A stretch of DNA of 64,000 bases from Plazaster borealis (GCA_021014325.1 CM037463.1:21398026-21462025); one strand, 5' to 3'. Positions 46,577 through 58,021 are shown, numbered from the stretch's first letter. A program made the numbers and translations. The notes: generated by a model from the sequence alone, not told the origin.

Positions 46577-46849
46577 GTAAGCTTTCCAGACACTAGGTGT
46601 CCATCTTTTACAGAAGTGCTAAAAGCACAGACAGATGCTGCTCCAGCCTGATTGGTTCCCCGTCCCTCCTATAATGCAAAATTTCTGTAGCTTTGGCTGG
46701 TTGTCTGTTTGAAGTGAAGGATTATAAAGAATGTTTTCTCGGCCGATTTTTTTTTCTGATTCAGAGCTTGTCTTCTGAGGTTTTACTTTGACAACGTTTG
46801 TCGTGGCAGAAAAGCTTGCCCTTTCATAGTTTGAATGTTTCTGAATATA

Positions 46850-46955
46850 GACCATGTGACCGTGTTTACGACGAGTGACCCTTGCTCTTTGCAGTGACCT
46901 TTGCACATTCCAGGGCATTTTCTGGCAGGCAAGATACTACACCGGTCATAAGAAT
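46850..46955 (+). repeat. Dispersed repeat shared with STT3B intron 13
   Basis: Carries GACCATGTGACCGTGTTTAC, TTTTCTGGCAGGCAAGATAC and TACACCGGTC, matching 41041-41125. It lies about 75 bp before the 54-bp minisatellite. Confidence 0.7.
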
Positions 46956-47029
46956 TGTGTAAACAACAGCTGAACAAGTTATGAGATGGTCCAATTTCCA
47001 TAAAATGTATGATTTTCTGTTTTCCTCAA

Positions 47030-47515
47030 ATGAGCTGTTTACAAACCTTGCCTGCAGGAAGTACAAGTTCTGTGGTGTCACAGATGAGCTGTTTACAAAC
47101 CTTGCCTGCAGGAAGTACAAGCTCTGTGGTGTCACAGATGAGCTGTTTACAAACCTTGCCTGCAGGAAGTACAAGCTCTGTGGTGTCACAGATGAGCTGT
47201 TTACAAACCTTGCCTGCAGGAAGTACAAGCTCTGTGGTGTCACAGATGAGCTGTTTACAAACCTTGCCTGCAGGAAGTACAAGCTCTGTGGTGTCACAGA
47301 TGAGCTGTTTACAAACCTTGCCTGCAGGAAGTACAAGCTCTGTGGTGTCACAGGTGAGCTGTTTACAAACCTTGCCTGCAGGAAGTACAAGCTCTGTGGT
47401 GTCACAGGTGAGCTGTTTACAAACCTTGCCTGCAGGAAGTACAAGCTCTGTGGTGTCACAGATGAGCTGTTTACAAACCTTGCCTGCAGGAAGTACAAGC
47501 TCTGTGGTGTCACAG
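47030..47515 (+). repeat. 54-bp minisatellite, nine units
   Basis: Exactly 486 bp, nine units beginning GATGAGCTGTTTACAAACC and ending CTCTGTGGTGTCACA. Units differ at very few sites: A or G in GATGAGC and GGTGAGC, and T for C in the first unit's TTCTGTGG. Because 54 is a multiple of three and the unit lacks stops in several frames, long open frames of about 200 codons appear on both strands. I treat these as by-products. Confidence 0.95.
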
Positions 47516-48274
47516 GTTACATGGTCGATGCATTCCACATTGTTTATAACACGAAAGGACAGGAAGTCTACTGCCCTCTTCTGTCCAAAAGTTTTTGCAA
47601 CAATTATTTTACACATCGTCAGTTTTAATTACTTCTCCTTTTAATTACCTGTTTTCTTTGACACAAACAAACAATGCAGAGTTTATTATTTGTACACAAA
47701 TCTTGCCGGTAATCAAAATCTGCTAAGCACCATTTGTTTTTATCAATTTTGCTTAAAATTGCTCTGTAAGAAATAATCCCTTAATCCTTATTAGGCCTTC
47801 ACAGGTGTTTGGAGAATTTAAGTTTGTTGAAACAAAACAAAATTAGACAGGGCTTATAAATAAGTTTCCCCATTGTCGCTTTTTCAATTCACTGATGTAA
47901 TGATTACATCAAAGATTAAGAACAATCCAGGCGAGCTTGGCTGTCTAGTTGTTAAGACACTGGTTCCAGTCCCTATCGAGGCGCTCGTCGGTTTGTTGTT
48001 CCCCACAGGACCTCAGGGGAAAGCAATGAAGTGCTTACTGAGCGTTTGGTGAAGGCAGGAAAACTAAAATTGTAACATTGCTTGTTGCTGCACCAACACC
48101 TGTTTACATATTTATGAGGTCCTCATGAATATGAAACAAGGACCATATGAATATGCAACAAGATCAGAGGTGTGTACATCTTGTCGGCCAACTGTAGTAT
48201 ACTTTACGTAGATTAACTTTTATACACTTGTCTGCACTCGGACAAACTTGTCGTGCCAATCATGGGAGCTTTTT

Positions 48275-48406
48275 TGACACTAGGTGGCAGTAGACAAACC
48301 AGGTAGTTTTTTTGTTCTCCAGTGTTTACGTAGTTTTGAGCATGCGCACACTTCAAAGAATGGTAGATTTACCTGGTAAGTCTGCTGCCACCTAGCGACT
48401 AGTGTC
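48275..48406. repeat. Inverted-repeat element ending GACACTAGGTGGCAG
   Basis: Left TTGACACTAGGTGGCAGTAG with ACCAGGTA is mirrored by TACCTGGTAAGTCTGCTGCC and ACCTAGCGACTAGTGTC. About 130 bp, MITE-like. Confidence 0.75.
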
Positions 48407-48428
48407 CCCCCAAAAGTGGCCCACAGAC

Positions 48429-48565
48429 CCCCTTGCATAGGCTGCCATCGCTGAAGTCAAACAATGGCAGCGGTGCGCCATGTTGAGCTCTCGGCCAATG
48501 ATAGGGTCTTCTTTGACCTCAGTGAGGGCGTTCTTTGAGATTATGACATCTTATGCAAGGGGTCG
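48429..48565. repeat. Dispersed repeat D, copy 2, with short inverted ends
   Basis: Left CCCTTGCATA and right TATGCAAGGG are inverted. The interior matches 13385-13550 (CCATCGCTGAAGTCAAACAA, CCAATGATAGGGTC, CCTCAGTGAGGGCG). Confidence 0.75.
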
Positions 48566-49654
48566 ATTTCTTAGTGTGCAGTGATGACAGACAGAGTTCA
48601 CATCGAAATTCAAGCTTTGACGTTTTTATAGTTGGTTAGAAAAATTACATTAGAAAAGCAAAACTTTTTTGTGTAGCACTTTTGAAGGGGATGTTGTTTC
48701 TTTTTTTTAATTGTTGGTGAAAATACCCCTTGTAATTTTGTATTCTGCAAAAATTGCTGATTAAAAAACCCCACATCTTTTTGGAGGGAATGGGTTTAGA
48801 TGCGATTTTAAGCATAAAGTGGTCAGGGAAATCTTGCCTGTACACTTTCTATCTGTATGGTTTGTTTGTGTTCTTTGGTGTTTTTTTCCTGGAATCTGAG
48901 GACGACAGATATATGAAATTTGTTAACACAACTGTAAATAGGTTTAAATGACTATAACCTATCAATAATATTTGTCCGTCTGTCTGTCTGTCGGTATGAG
49001 CTTACAAGAGCTACATTGAGGGGCTACTTGTAAGTAGGATCTGTACTTGTGGGCTTTTCTCGTGTTGTGGGCTCATGCCCACAATGTTTAAAACAGAAAA
49101 GATTAAAGAAAAGGGATCATAGTCACAACCTGTGGAATGCCCACTATGTCACTCTCCTAAACATGTCTGTTTGTCTGTCTGTCTGTCCAATTTCTATTTG
49201 TTCTATTAAATAATTTTGACAAAGTCCTGGCATTCGGTTCTAGGCAAAAGGGTAATGTCAGTCAGCAAAGTGTGTTAGGTTCAGGGGTGGGGTTGGGGGT
49301 GCGGAATAAGAGAGGGACTGGGAGGTGTCACTAGACCTGTACGGGATATTTATTTCTCTCTTTTTTTGTTTACAGAATTTCAACAAAACAAAAAAAAGCT
49401 GGGCATTTTAGGTTCAAAGTGCAAAAAGAAGCGGGCACTGAAAGAGTTAAGATGGAAATTGAGGATTAACTGGTATGAAATTAAACAATTAGTTTTTTGT
49501 CCAGATAATTTCAAAATGTTGTCTTCAAATCAACTTGACAATGACAGTAAAACTGGCTCAGGAGTATGAGTTTTTGTCCAAGTATTTTCGGTAACTTGAA
49601 GATTTTTGTCGAATAATAAGAAATGGTTATGTTTGGACGTTCTTACGGCTTTAC

Positions 49655-50000
49655 TTAAAGGTATTGTACACTTTTGGTAACAGCTCAAAATCAGTGTCCA
49701 CATTTTGTGTGATTCAACATAATATGCATAAACAATCAAACCTGTGAAAGTTTGAGCTTAATTGGTCATCGAGGTCACGAGAAAATAGTGAAAAGAGACT
49801 TATGTGTTTTCTGTTTTTTCTCAAATTATCGCGCGTGATAAAAACTGTTGTTTTACTCATTTCTCAGAAACGATAGCATTTTAGGCAGAAATATTTTAAG
49901 GAACCCTTTCTACCATTACTTACTTTAAGTCATGTAAGTTATGTGTGAATCTGTGAAAATTGTGTTTTTCGATCTTACCAATAGTGTACAGGGCCTTTAA
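49655..50000 (+). repeat. Family A-related inverted-repeat element
   Basis: Starts TTAAAGGTATTGTACAC and ends AGTGTACAGGGCCTTTAA. It contains TGTGAAAGTTTGAGCTTAAT and GGTCATCGAGGTCACGAG, shared with a fragment at about 21905-22265. A separate subfamily from the 33149 type. Confidence 0.8.
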
Positions 50001-50734
50001 AACAAAAATAATAGGTACATAATTTTATTATTTTTAGTTTATCAGAGAGGCCGAGGCTCAGTTTCAACCGGAAAAATGTCCTCTTACTCTATGAAATTTG
50101 GCCTGATCATTCAATCAATCATCAGGCATTTATAGAGCGCCATCATTCTAGTTGCCTATTCCACCTTTAGCAAAGTGAAGAAACATTTAAGACAAAAGAG
50201 TTCATGTGGAGATGACAAATGCATTGGACTAAATGTAAGCAGATTTGAAGAAATGAGTCTTAAGTTGGCTTTTGGAGAATTGTAAGGAGTCAAGTGTACG
50301 GAGTTAGGGGAGACCATTTCATAGCTTTGGTGCACATGAAACAAAGCTTTTATCACCTGATGAAGAATGAGATCTAGGAATGTTCAACAGTAGTTTGTTT
50401 GATGATTTCAGATTGGGCTGAGGATGGTTGAGAACTTGCAGCATAAAGTTCTTTGGAGTTCCATCCATGAAAAGGAATTATTCAAAAAGAAATGACATGA
50501 ATAATTTGTTTCCATGTTTCTTATTTCAAGCAACTTCTTTGTCTTTGACTGTTAAAGTGTTTCGCTCCTACTCACGCAAAAATCTACTCACAGACTTGGA
50601 CAGTGTACAGATAGTTCAGTTTGTTAAATATTTTTAAAATACCCAACGAAAATTCATGCGAAAGCAAACGAAAATACCAAATAAAATCACAAAGATTAGT
50701 GCATCTTTTATAAATGAATTCATCTTCTGCAGAA

Positions 50735-51036
50735 TGTTTATTTTAATCTCTGGTTTGTTTTTTGTTTTGGGGGATTTTTTTTTTTTTTACTTTGGCTTGT
50801 TTGTGTTTTGTAGAAATGTTTACCGTCAAGTGGTACTTACACTCTTGTTACTTCAAATGAATCTCTATTGTTCTTATGCCTTGACTGTTTATTTTAATCT
50901 CTGGTTTGTTTTTTGTTTTTTGGGATTTTTTTGTTTTTTACTTTGGCTTGTTTGTGTTTTGTAGAAATGTTTACCGGCAAGTGGTACTTACACTCTTGTT
51001 ATTTCAAATGAATCTCTATTGTTCTTATGCCTTGAC
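50735..51036 (+). repeat. 151-bp tandem duplication
   Basis: Two units, 50735-50885 and 50886-51036, both starting TGTTTATTTTAATCTCTGG and ending TTCTTATGCCTTGAC. They differ in the length of the T run and a few bases (CCGTCAAG against CCGGCAAG). Confidence 0.92.
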
Positions 51037-51874
51037 CGCAGAAGTGAAGGCATGACCTCATCCATCTATCAGTTCCTAATTGCACAATTCCAGAGCATTA
51101 AAAAAAAAAAAAATCGAATTTTAAAAACAAGCTGTACAGTTCTGACAACTTTATGAATGTTTAATTTCTACATAGACAGGTATTTTTAATTCCACTTAAA
51201 ACAGTTAGCCATATATTCGTTTTGTAGGTGTTTACATTTTTCAGAAAGTATTTTTGTACTCGATCTTTTTTGCTTGGGTACGAAAGGTGGTTAATTACGT
51301 GTCGTAGATTATGTTCTAGTGTACAAATTTAGGGGAGTAGAAAATGTTATGGGTAGATACCAACCGGGTTGGTCTTGTACCTATAGGCCTTTAGTGTGTA
51401 GCTGCCGTCTTTTTCAGATACCTTCAGTACAGTAACCGGTTATGAGTTGAACACTCTGATTGATGCAAGGGACCCGGCTATTTTTAGTTTCCAGCCTCGG
51501 CTTAAGGCCGTGTCCAAATTGGCGGCTAAGACTACGGCTGGATCGCTCTACCATCATGTGTTGAAGCATAGGGTGCCTTAGCAACACCCTTAGCAACAGT
51601 CGTAGCCATAGCTAAATCCGCCAATTCTGATATGGCCTAACTCAGTGGTGCTCTATGGAAAGAAACTCTAAAATGGCCGCTCAGGGTCAAAGGTCATTCA
51701 TAAGTCGGGGTCTGTGTGTTTCATTTAGTCAACTTTTGAAGATAATTTTCTTGTACTGTGCACACATTATTCTTCACTTTCAGCCGAGCACTGTGCATTT
51801 TATATCTTCAGAGGTCAACAATAGAGATAGCCGTGTTAGTCTGACAGATAAAACAAAGAAGGTAGTGGTAGTCT

Positions 51875-52008
51875 TAAAGACTAATAACTAACGACATTAA
51901 AAAACTGCATGAGCTTTCATAGCAACAACAACATGTCCCCTTCATTGCACCTGATGAAGTAGTGGTTGATATGAAAGTTCATGCAGTTTTTTATGTAAAT
52001 AGTTAGTC
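51875..52008. repeat. Inverted repeat with a CTGATGA motif
   Basis: TAAAGACTAATAACTA, CTGCATGAGCTTTCATA on the left are mirrored by TATGAAAGTTCATGCAG and TAGTTAGTCTTTA on the right. The loop holds ACCTGATGAAGTAGTGG, followed by GAAA at 51973. The upstream phrase GATAGCCGTGTTAGTCTG (51826-51843) recalls repeats I associate with Penelope-like elements in other animals (from memory). A family A element starts directly after it. Confidence 0.6.
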
Positions 52009-52351
52009 TTTAAAAGCACTGGACACGTTTGGTAATTAATAAAAATATATTAGCATAAAAACTTACTTGGTAACAAGCAACAGAGAACTGTTGATAGTAT
52101 AAAACATATAACGTATGAAGTTTTTGAGAAAGAGGTAATTTCTCAGGACTTTAGGCCTGAAGCCTTTTTAAGGCATCTGAAAGCACACAAATTTGTGCAA
52201 CAAGGGTGTTTTTTCTTTCTTTATTTTCTTGCAACTTCGATGACCAATTGAGCCCAAATTTTCACAGGTTTGTTATTTTATGCATATGTCGGGATGCACC
52301 AAATGAGAACACTGGTCTTTGACAATTACCAAACGTGTACGATGCCTTTAA
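52009..52351 (+). repeat. Family A inverted-repeat element
   Basis: Starts TTAAAAGCACTGGACACG and ends AACGTGTACGATGCCTTTAA. It has the internal variant TTTAGGCCTGAAGCC in place of the TTCTTGCAAGAAG palindrome. Confidence 0.88.
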
Positions 52352-53393
52352 GTGCTACCACTACCTTCCTCAGAGGTAAGAGAAACTCAATCGGGTTGCC
52401 CAATTGGGAACTCCCATTCACCAATTCCCACATTGTCAAAGAAATGCATCATTATGATTATGTTGTACTTGTTGTGGACGCTGCAGTTTTCATGCTAAGT
52501 TGTGAAAGGGTTTTCAGTTGGGGGACATTCAGCCTGGTTTTCTTAATTGTCAGGTTGTAGGAGTGTAGTGCAAATTCGGAAATTAGTCAAACAATTAGTT
52601 TTGATCTCGTAAAAAAGTAAAAAAACATAGGGGGTTATTTGGGGGGGGGGTTTTCCCCCACTACTTTGTTGTGACTATGATGACCGGTTGAGCCTAAATT
52701 TTCAAAGGTGTGTTATTTTGTTACATATGTCGGTTCGCGTAAAGTTTGGATACTGCTTTACTGGTTTATGACAATAACCAATGTTGTTCATGTGCTTTTA
52801 ACCGACTCATGTGACATGTTATGGTTAAAACAAGTGATCTAACATCCAAAGTGGCAATCATGGATGACTTTTGTTGATTTGTTTTGTGCGTTTTTTAATT
52901 TAGTTTACAATTAAAGCTTGTTTTATTATACAGCGACGTATTTAAAAGAAAATCTGAAATTGTATAAGCAGAACATTCTATTTTGGGTTTGTTTTAAAAT
53001 GGGGATAAATGCTTGATTTGAAAACACTTTTAATCAGTACAAGAAACAATGCTGCAACAATGTGTAGTGCAAAATTTCACGTAGATTTTCCGTTTTAAAG
53101 GGACGCCGACCCTGTTGTCATCTTTGTACGGTTCCCTATCCTTTACAGCCTGAATATCAGTGCTAACATGGCACCAGCCTATTCCTTTGGAAGCCTTGGT
53201 TTTGTAGTCGTCTAAAGCACTTTGATTGTCTCAACCCTAATTCCATTATGTCGATATATAGCTATGGTCAGTCTATGGTTTTCAAATAAAACATGATATT
53301 CCTGTTTGCAGTTTGATCGTCTTGTCCTCGGGAAGTCAGTAAGATTGTTACTGCACTCTAAAAACTATCCGGGTCAGAATTGACGCGGATTCC

Positions 53394-53640
53394 AGGGCCC
53401 AATTTCATAGAGCTGCTAAGCACAACAATTTGCTTAGCATGAAATTTCTTCCTTGATTAAAAACAGGATTACCAACCAAATTTCCATGTCTTGCATATTG
53501 CTTGTTACTGGTATTCAGCTGTTGTTTGCTTATCCTGAAAATCACGTGGAAATTTGGTTGGTAATTCTGTTTTTATCAAGGAAGAAGTTTTCATGCTAAG
53601 CAAATTGTTGTGCTTAGCAGCTCTATGAAATTGGGCCCTG
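53394..53640. repeat. Family M element, long palindromic subtype
   Basis: Starts AGGGCCCAATTTCATAGAGC and ends GCTCTATGAAATTGGGCCCT. Inner arms (TTTGCTTAGCATGAAA, TTCCTTGATTAAAAACAG against CTGTTTTTATCAAGGAAG) are also inverted. Nearly the whole 247 bp can fold into one hairpin. The next 150 bp also contain an imperfect inverted pair (GATTTCACAAAGC near 53650 and CTTTGTGAAATCG near 53772), suggesting a second element. Confidence 0.88.
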
Positions 53641-55422
53641 AGGGGTCGATTTCACAAAGCACTATGATTCCTCTTAAGATGAGTTATCAGTATTACCATA
53701 GTGATTTGTATTGTGACATCACTCTTTGCTAAGCAACTGCGATGGATTTGCAGTTACGATCAATCTGAACTCTTTGTGAAATCGAGCCCTGGTCCCAGGG
53801 GGGCCTTACCCCCAATTTCTGGGTCAGGCCGGCTGACCTGAAAACTGGTTTTAAAAAATGGGATTTGAACATGGATTATGCATCAGTTTGACCGATTTCT
53901 AGGTCATGTTGACATGGATTCCGGGTCACACTGACACAGAAAAGGGTCAGGGCTCCATGGGACTTGGAATCAGGGTAAATTCTGACCCAAGGGTTTTTAT
54001 AGTGTAAGTAATTTGCCTAATCCCTTAACCATGTTGGTCACTTTTTCAATATTCCCCCTTTTTTGCAAGAGTAACATTATATTGCTAACAAACGATGGGA
54101 GAGTGAGTTCCATCCCTTGTTACCCACCAACAACCCTCCCTCATCATCACACTTTTAATGTACAACCTCAATGGTGAATTCTTACCATAATATTTTGGGG
54201 GGTTTTGTGTTTAATGATATTTTTTGTCAAGTTCTGTTGTAGAAATGTTTAAAGGAGATTTTTTTAATTAATAATAAATACACCGGGAATGGTTTTTTTG
54301 TCAGTATAATAGAATAATAATTATGGCTTTCACTGAAAAAAAAATGATTTTGTTAAATTAAAATATCAAAGATGTTAGTTGTAATGTTAATGTTACTTTT
54401 GATGTACTCATGGAGTACAATGTGTCTGAATCTATTGACGTTAATAATAAAGAAAATTTAATTAAAAGTTATCTACGGATCTGTGTTTTCACAGAGATTT
54501 CAGTTTCATTTATCCCCTCGTGATTTGTTATATATTTGTGTTCAATTTTGTTCTTCTTTTCTTTATCTCTCGTGTACAGTCAGGTTTGTTGTGTTGATTC
54601 TGTTATGGTTTGTTTGGGGTGGGGTTTTTTTTTGGGGGGGGGGTCATAAAAACTATACATTTTTTCGAACTGTGTATGGTATATCAATCAGAAAATCATT
54701 GTTTCCATTTTTCTGAGTTGCTGAATGCCGACTTGCTGTATTTTTCCAGATAATTGTTAACTTGTCCCGATTATGTCTGTTTGTTAATTCAATTTGGCAA
54801 ATCGTTTTAAGAAGTGAAAAAGCCCAAAAGACTGTTTCAAAGGGCATTTTTCTCGCATTTGCAATTATTTCACTTGGCATAATTATTGGTATATCGGAAT
54901 AAAGTTTATAGACATAACGCCTAGATTAGAATAGCTCCCAATCGTGGATCATTATTCCCTAAAAACAACTCTGAAAATCATGGTCCTAAAAGGTGTGATC
55001 ATCAACATGAATAAAAACAATTTGTTATGTTTTCTGTTGATTAGATTGTTATACAATAATTTTCTAAACAATTCCCCCAGTAATTGTGCCCACCTTTCAC
55101 AACCTTTTAACCGCAGCGTCACCCACAGGGTGCCCCCGTAATTAGTGAACAATTCCCGGGCTGGATTTAGACGCTCACGCGTGGACAGCTTCGCAGTTGT
55201 TGTATTGTTGACAGGGATTACTTATTTCCAGGGGGTCACAACTTGGGCAAGTGGATTAACAGATTAGCTTGGCCTGGATTAGTGGATTAGCTTGTCTTTG
55301 TAATTGATAGCAAACAAGATCCACAATCTATTTCGAAATATGGCCACGTTTAAAAAAATTAAATACTATTTTTTAAACCTCTGTAAACTCAACAACAAAT
55401 GAACCGTCTGACATAAAACATA

Positions 55423-55700
55423 CTTAAAGGGATTGTATACGTTTGGTAGATGGAACCCACTGTTTGTTTTAATCGTATATAGTTGTATATATATACACAA
55501 TAAAACTAACCTGTGAAAATTTCATTTCAAATTCAAATTTGTGGAGATAAAACGTGATATCTTTTTTCCATAACCGCAGTACTTCTTCTAGTGAAAAGTT
55601 TCTCAAAATGCATTATACTATCCAAAGCTGCTGTACTTCTTACCAAGTAAGTTTTTATTACCATTAATTTCAGAGTCGTTACCAAACGTATACAGACCCC
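55423..55700 (-). repeat. Family B inverted-repeat element, internally deleted
   Basis: Starts TTAAAGGGATTGTATACG and ends ACGTATACAGACCCC. The central part with the TTCTCAGATTG palindrome is missing, as in the copy at 467-749 but with different break points. Confidence 0.82.
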
Positions 55701-56837
55701 AAATCAATACCATGCCATAAAATCGGGTATTTACTTATAGAAAAGTATAAACAAACATTACAAGTAAGTAAAAATGCAGAGGAGCCCAAATCAAAAACTT
55801 GTTCAAAGTCATTTTGCAATGAGATTGTTGAAACAAATTTTATTTATGTATACATTTTCTATTTAGCAACCAAATCCGCATAACGAAATTGTGCAATATT
55901 TTCGAGTCACACTTTTTGATATTCACATCCTAATATAAAACTATTCAGGCTATAACTTTTTTCCATTCCCCACCCCTTTTTTGTTGGTGGGGGTGGCACG
56001 CCTGATGTGGACCCCCTCAAGTTAATAGTTAAACAAAAACGTGCGACTTCTTGGCGATCTTATTAAATGCTGAAACGGATTATACATGGTTTCCCACACA
56101 TTGACATGTTATTTGTTTTCTAAACTGGAATTGGACTGTTTCAATTTGAATATACTTTTAGGTGCCGAAACCTATTCAAAATATGCCAAAATATTGGTTC
56201 TGGGATTCTTATTGTCCTGACCTTTGAGACATACAATTGGCAAAGAAGAAACATGTTTGTTGTTGCAGTTTTTAAAAATAACAAACACAAACATAATTGT
56301 TGTAAATAATAACAGCCTGCGCCAAAACTCAATATCAAATGTATATCTTTGTACTTGTTGTTTCCTCTTTTTTTTTTACCCTGAGCTATTAACTTCCCTA
56401 CAACCCGAGCAGGTATGCCCAACAGGTGTCCACCTGTTGTCACATTGTTATGCAAATTACAGGTACCCAATCAATTTGCAGGTGTCCGCGTCTCTCGCAA
56501 CAACCAGGCCAGCGCGAATTTTGACAGGTCTGGTTTTCTGCACGAGCGAGCCCGGCCACTTGACGCTTCATTCGGGGGCACTCATCCAGTGGACACGGCA
56601 GACTGGAGTTTGGTACACCGTGGTCGTCTTCAGTTGTCAAGACGAGCTAATAGTAGTGACTCTGAATTGTTCCTCTTTATTCTTGAGTTGCAAGGGTACA
56701 CAGAAAGTTGATTCAGCTCAAAACCGTTGATCCTGCAGAGTGACCACTTCTGATTTGATAATCGTCTAAGTACATGTATCACGTTACGATTGTCACTTTG
56801 CTGTGAAACATTGTACCAGTGCAGAGATCACCAACTC

Positions 56838-56845
56838 ATGTAATG
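56838..56845 (+). promoter_or_regulatory. Start-stop uORF abutting the forkhead start codon
   Basis: The sequence ATGTAATG puts an ATG (56838-56840) directly before TAA (56841-56843), whose last A begins the next ATG (56843-56845), the first in-frame start of the forkhead protein. Start-stop elements can stall initiating ribosomes, so this could lower or gate translation. Function is inferred. Confidence 0.45.
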
Positions 56846-58021
56846 TTTTCATCGGGTAACACAAGAGATTCTGGAGTGACAGACATGTCAACCATTGAGT
56901 CAATTTTGGCCAGCCTCATCAACTCACCGCCACTGACTTCGAGTCCTTCGACGACTTCGAGTCCTTCGACGACTCCGATTAAGACCAACTGCGGGGAGAC
57001 AGCTCGACCTACAACTTTCGACGACGATGATCGTCCCAAACACAGCTACCTGGCTCTCACCACAATGGCATTACAGAACCAACCGGGGAAACAGTGTAAC
57101 CTGAAAGCAATCTACGAATACATATCGACTTCTTTCCCGTACTACACCAAGAATCGCAAACATTGGAAGAACTCTGTCCGCCACAACTTGGCCCTCCACA
57201 AATGCTTCAAGAGACTCGACACCGAGGATGATTGCATCGAAGGGGCTCGAAGAAAGTTGAGGAGCAATCCTCTCTGGGCCCTGGTGTCCGTCCCTGACAG
57301 TTCCAAGCTTCTCGTACCAAGACGAGCCCGAAGCAAGACTGCTGGATTAAAGAAAAGGAAAAGTGTGAACTCCATGGCCAACGAGAAATCAACAGCTCCT
57401 AACAAACCAATCATCAAGGCGAACAGTCCTGAGTTGAATTCTCCCACTGCTGCAGGCCTCTCAACTTTATCTCCTCTGACGAGCATTTCCATGATGCTCC
57501 CAAAGATCGGTTCCGCTAACGCTTGCCCACCGTCATCATCCACCTCTATCCGGGGTCTTCTTCAACCGCCTGTCACCCCGGAATCAGACTATGGCAGCCT
57601 GTGCTCCGATCGCTGTAGCCCTCACGTTCCTGAACATTCCTTTGAACACCCACTCAACAACCCTGCCCTCCCATCGCCGTCCCCCGGGCTTCAAGACGGC
57701 GACGGCTTCAGTCCACTCCCCCGTCTAAGCGTGCAAGACATCTGTGCCGTCCTTCAGTGCGACGAGTTCCCCGGGAGCCCTGACAGCGGGGCGGGCATGG
57801 ACCTCCTATGCGGGTTCGGGTGGATGGATGATGAACCCGCTCAGGGAACCACCGAGGATCAGTATTTTTACCCCCAACCATGCTTAGCAGACACACTCCT
57901 CGAAGACTCTGTGTTCGCCCCCGGAGATTTTGCCCCAGAGCCGGCAGCCGTTTCATACTTCGTGCCGTCGGTTCCCGTGGAACGTCCCCTGTCAGTCAGT
58001 ATTCGGAACTTTCCTTTCTGA
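56843..58021 (+). CDS. Divergent forkhead-box transcription factor, intronless
   Basis: A 392-residue protein from the ATG at 56843; an alternative Met at residue 15 (ATG at 56885) lies in DMSTIESIL. The forkhead domain covers about residues 64-150. RPKHSYLALTTMAL replaces the usual KPPYSY start. Helix 2 region is AIYEYISTSFPYY. The recognition helix WKNSVRHNLALHKCFKRL (108-125) keeps the DNA-contacting NSVRHNL core. After it come an unusually long charged wing (EDDCIEGARRKLRSNPLWAL) and a basic cluster (PRRARSK, KKRK) that fits a nuclear signal. The N-terminus has a duplicated SSPSTT motif; the C-terminal half is Ser/Pro-rich and then acidic, like an activation domain. It cannot be placed in a standard Fox class by eye; an echinoderm-specific class is possible. 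Single exon, stop at 58019-58021. Confidence 0.93.
   Translation: MFSSGNTRDSGVTDMSTIESILASLINSPPLTSSPSTTSSPSTTPIKTNCGETARPTTFDDDDRPKHSYLALTTMALQNQPGKQCNLKAIYEYISTSFPYYTKNRKHWKNSVRHNLALHKCFKRLDTEDDCIEGARRKLRSNPLWALVSVPDSSKLLVPRRARSKTAGLKKRKSVNSMANEKSTAPNKPIIKANSPELNSPTAAGLSTLSPLTSISMMLPKIGSANACPPSSSTSIRGLLQPPVTPESDYGSLCSDRCSPHVPEHSFEHPLNNPALPSPSPGLQDGDGFSPLPRLSVQDICAVLQCDEFPGSPDSGAGMDLLCGFGWMDDEPAQGTTEDQYFYPQPCLADTLLEDSVFAPGDFAPEPAAVSYFVPSVPVERPLSVSIRNFPF

Larger units (their letters stand above)
46577..56842. other. STT3B 3' UTR and intergenic region up to the forkhead gene
   Basis: The 3' end of STT3B is not fixed; several AATAAA-like signals exist (for example near 54449 and 54901). Recognised items are the minisatellite (47030-47515), inverted-repeat elements (48275-48406, 48429-48565, 51875-52008), two family A-type copies (49655-50000, 52009-52351), a 151-bp tandem duplication (50735-51036), a family M copy (53394-53640) and a family B copy (55423-55700). 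I see no further gene. Confidence 0.6.

Noticed and set aside
46866..47644. Several overlapping open frames of about 200 codons on both strands, each with 18-residue repeats
   Set aside because: All are produced by the 54-bp minisatellite, whose unit length is a multiple of three and lacks stops in several frames. No conserved domain and no coding context.
49366..49569. A short plus-strand frame rich in Lys after a pyrimidine-rich tract, as a possible extra exon
   Set aside because: STT3B already has a complete C-terminus and stop at 46576, and the peptide has no recognisable similarity.
56224..56730. A 168-codon plus-strand frame upstream of the forkhead gene
   Set aside because: No domain, unusual composition, ends before the forkhead frame and shows no splice link to it. 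More likely 5' flanking sequence.
57142..57543. A 133-codon minus-strand frame in the forkhead gene
   Set aside because: Antisense shadow of the GC-rich forkhead coding sequence.
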